A stretch of 8,025 bases of DNA from Burkholderiales bacterium (GTDB lineage: Bacteria; Pseudomonadota; Gammaproteobacteria; Burkholderiales; Burkholderiaceae_A), in NCBI GenBank assembly GCA_030828265.1, contig JAURCW010000053.1, forward strand, positions 1 to 8,025, read 5' to 3'. Each line of letters opens with the position of its first letter. The stretch's first letter is position 1. The notes beneath the pieces were generated by a model. The model did no database searches. It had not been told where the DNA came from and saw nothing but the letters and a program-made list of their open reading frames with translations. Both the position numbers and the translations under genes were made by a program. Positions 6,507-8,025 of the stretch are shown in pieces.

Positions 6507-7664
6507 GTGTTGAGACGTAGCGACCGCCCCAACCTTTCTTCAAACTACGTTATTGAGACGGCGGCATGGCTAGCTTCGGTCACACTGTTGATGATTCTCA
6601 CGGGCGCATTCTGGGTCTATTACGAGTCAAAAATTATTCTGAGCGAGCAACAGCAGCAGGCCAGAAGTCAACTTGCGCAGGGCATTGGCATTGCCATGAC
6701 CGAGGGGCTGGCCATAAAGGATTTTGGTCTTTTAGAATCGCGGCTTGTGCAGGCCTTATCAAACCCAAGTCTCGAGTCAGCCCTTGTCGTTGACCCCAAC
6801 GGGCTTGCGCTGGCTCGCGTCGAGCTTAACGACAAAGGTCTGCCGGAGCCCGTTTTTGATACAAAGGGCATCGACCTGCCCGACATCACAAAAGGTGCCC
6901 GTGCCTTTGAGGAGCCAGGTATCGATGGGCGAGTGATTGCATGGCAGCCCATCTCAGCAGGAAGCCTTCTTGGCTGGCTCTCCTTAGAGTTTGCCTATGA
7001 CGACACCGAACTTATTCTGGCAGAGCTTGGTCGCAAGGCCTTTTTCCTTACGCTAACCATCACACTGGTGATGCTTGCCCTCTTCGGGCTCATTCTGCGG
7101 CGAGCCCATGACGTCATTATTCAAAATGAAATCCAACTGCGACGCGCCAACCAATCACTTAAAGACGCAGCGGAGCACGACCCCTTAACGCGACTGCCCA
7201 ACCGAGCAGCACTGATGAATATGCTTCAAACCTGGCTCGATGAGGCAAGCCGACAAAAGCTGGGTATGGCGGTGGTCTTTCTTGATCTTGATGGCTTTAA
7301 ACCTTTGAACGACAACCATGGTCACCGATTTGGAGACAAGGTTTTGGTCTGGGTGGCTAAGGCCTTAAAACAGGCAATCCGGCAAGAAGACTTTATTGCT
7401 CGCTACGGAGGCGACGAGTTTGTTATCTTAGTTCACGAGGTAAGTAATATGGATGAGATCGAGCCTCTTCTACGTCGTGTACTTGGCAGACTCACGCAGC
7501 GGTTTGAAATTGACGGGATCGAGGCGGGCTTGGGAAGTAGCCTGGGGGTGGCGGTTTACCCCCTGCATGGGCGCTCGCCCAACGAGCTATTAATTAAAGC
7601 CGACCAGGCCATGTACGAGGCCAAGACGGCAGGCGGAAACCAATGGGCAGTCTGGACGCGATAA
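6507..7664 (+). CDS. Membrane-anchored diguanylate cyclase with periplasmic sensor domain
   Basis: A 385-residue inner-membrane protein. A first transmembrane helix lies at about 17-38 and a second at about 179-197; the roughly 140 residues between them should be periplasmic and start with a glutamine-rich helix (EQQQQARSQL, 47-56). This domain resembles small Cache/PAS-like sensor modules (SALVVDPNGLALARVEL, 91-107), though I cannot name its family. A short linker helix leads to a canonical GGDEF domain: DPLTRLPNR (225-233), DLDGFKPLND (260-269), GGDEF (301-305) and AMYEAK (369-374). The RxxD inhibitory site is present (RQED, 292-295), so the enzyme should make c-di-GMP from two GTP and be inhibited by its product. 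The start is GTG at 6507, 18 bp after the binding-protein stop; an in-frame stop at 6486 precludes a longer form, and a later ATG would remove the first membrane helix. The layout suggests its periplasmic domain reads out the upstream binding protein. Confidence 0.9.
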   Translation: MLRRSDRPNLSSNYVIETAAWLASVTLLMILTGAFWVYYESKIILSEQQQQARSQLAQGIGIAMTEGLAIKDFGLLESRLVQALSNPSLESALVVDPNGLALARVELNDKGLPEPVFDTKGIDLPDITKGARAFEEPGIDGRVIAWQPISAGSLLGWLSLEFAYDDTELILAELGRKAFFLTLTITLVMLALFGLILRRAHDVIIQNEIQLRRANQSLKDAAEHDPLTRLPNRAALMNMLQTWLDEASRQKLGMAVVFLDLDGFKPLNDNHGHRFGDKVLVWVAKALKQAIRQEDFIARYGGDEFVILVHEVSNMDEIEPLLRRVLGRLTQRFEIDGIEAGLGSSLGVAVYPLHGRSPNELLIKADQAMYEAKTAGGNQWAVWTR

Positions 7665-7668
7665 GACC

Positions 7669-8025
7669 TCAAACCGTTTGCTGCTCGGCGGCGCGAACAA
7701 GCCTTTCCTTCGCGTTGGTGACATCCATATCGCGAGGAAGGGGAACGGCATTCTTCACCGCAAGAACCTCAGCCATCACACTGACTGCAATTTCCGCTGG
7801 CGTCTTGCTTCCGATGTAAATGCCGATTGGGCCACGAAGCCTGGCCACCGAGGCCTGCGTCTGATCAAAATGTTCAACCAGCCGTTCACGACGCTGTCGG
7901 TTGTTACGGCGCGAACCAATCGCCCCCACGTAGAAAGCGTCGGTATCAAGGGCTTCGAGCAAGGCTAAATCATCAAGCTTGGGGTCGTGTGTCAGCGCAA
8001 GAACGCAGCTGCGTCGATCGGGGCG
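7669..8025 (-). CDS. XdhC-family molybdoenzyme accessory protein, C-terminal part (5' partial)
   Basis: The minus-strand frame is open to the right window edge and ends at a TGA at 7671-7669; about 118 residues of the C-terminal half are visible. It carries the signatures of the XdhC C-terminal Rossmann-like domain: LALTHDPKLDDLALLEAL near the edge, then DAFYVGAIGSRRNN, RRERL, RLRGPIGIYIGSKTPAEIAV and SVMAEVLAVKNA. XdhC/CoxI proteins help sulfurate and insert the molybdenum cofactor into xanthine dehydrogenase or related hydroxylases. Which enzyme is served here cannot be told, because the rest of the gene and its operon lie outside the window. The TTG at 7962 is not a real start, since conserved sequence extends upstream of it. 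The gene converges on the membrane cyclase with 4 bp between the stops, leaving no room for a separate intergenic terminator. Confidence 0.88.
   Translation of the reverse strand, partial: RPDRRSCVLALTHDPKLDDLALLEALDTDAFYVGAIGSRRNNRQRRERLVEHFDQTQASVARLRGPIGIYIGSKTPAEIAVSVMAEVLAVKNAVPLPRDMDVTNAKERLVRAAEQQTV

Noticed and set aside
6486..6509. Binding protein and membrane cyclase are also in the same frame, suggesting a read-through fusion
   Set aside because: A fusion would place the residues before the first cyclase helix in the periplasm and invert the topology needed for a cytoplasmic GGDEF domain; the shared frame is probably chance.
7692..7714. CGCGAA/TTCGCG inverted repeat as a terminator for the cyclase gene
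   Set aside because: The loop is 11 nt, no T-run follows, and it lies within XdhC-family coding sequence.

Overview
The window is bacterial, with dense, mostly same-strand genes and no tRNA, rRNA, CRISPR or insertion sequence that I can recognise. The gene content (glucosylglycerol-phosphate synthase, many GGDEF/EAL proteins, an XdhC-family protein) suggests a proteobacterium, probably a gammaproteobacterium, that accumulates the compatible solute glucosylglycerol and so lives in a saline or osmotically variable habitat. No marker gene fixes the lineage. Leucine codons lean towards CTT, most clearly in the first GGDEF gene, which is unusual at this moderate GC content.

Region 1 (start to about 2116) is an osmolyte pair. 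A HAD phosphatase cut by the left window edge is followed 15 bp later by a complete glucosylglycerol-phosphate synthase of glycosyltransferase family 20. The synthase would make glucosylglycerol phosphate from ADP-glucose and glycerol 3-phosphate, and the phosphatase would release glucosylglycerol. Both genes are in the same reading frame, separated by one TAA and five sense codons. The layout therefore looks like an unfused version of the phosphatase-synthase fusion (GgpPS) known from some other proteobacteria.

Region 2 (2127-3332) is a group A FAD-dependent monooxygenase of the salicylate hydroxylase/UbiH type. It begins 10 bp after the synthase, and its substrate cannot be read from the sequence.

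Region 3 (3414-7664) is the most interesting part: a tight four-gene cyclic-di-GMP signalling cluster. The genes are a soluble GGDEF protein with an altered GADEF active-site motif but an intact RxxD inhibitory site, a protein with a degenerate GGDEF domain and a complete-looking EAL phosphodiesterase domain, an exported PhnD-like substrate-binding protein with no transporter beside it, and a membrane-anchored GGDEF diguanylate cyclase with a periplasmic sensor domain. The junctions are a 38-bp overlap, a 1-bp overlap and an 18-bp gap. I infer that the binding protein acts as a periplasmic ligand sensor that controls the membrane cyclase (and possibly, indirectly, the EAL protein). The logic resembles ScrB/ScrC or NspS/MbaA of Vibrio, but uses a different binding-protein family and separate cyclase and phosphodiesterase polypeptides.

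Region 4 (7669 to the right edge) is the C-terminal part of an XdhC-family molybdoenzyme accessory protein on the minus strand. It converges on the last cyclase gene with only 4 bp between the stop codons.
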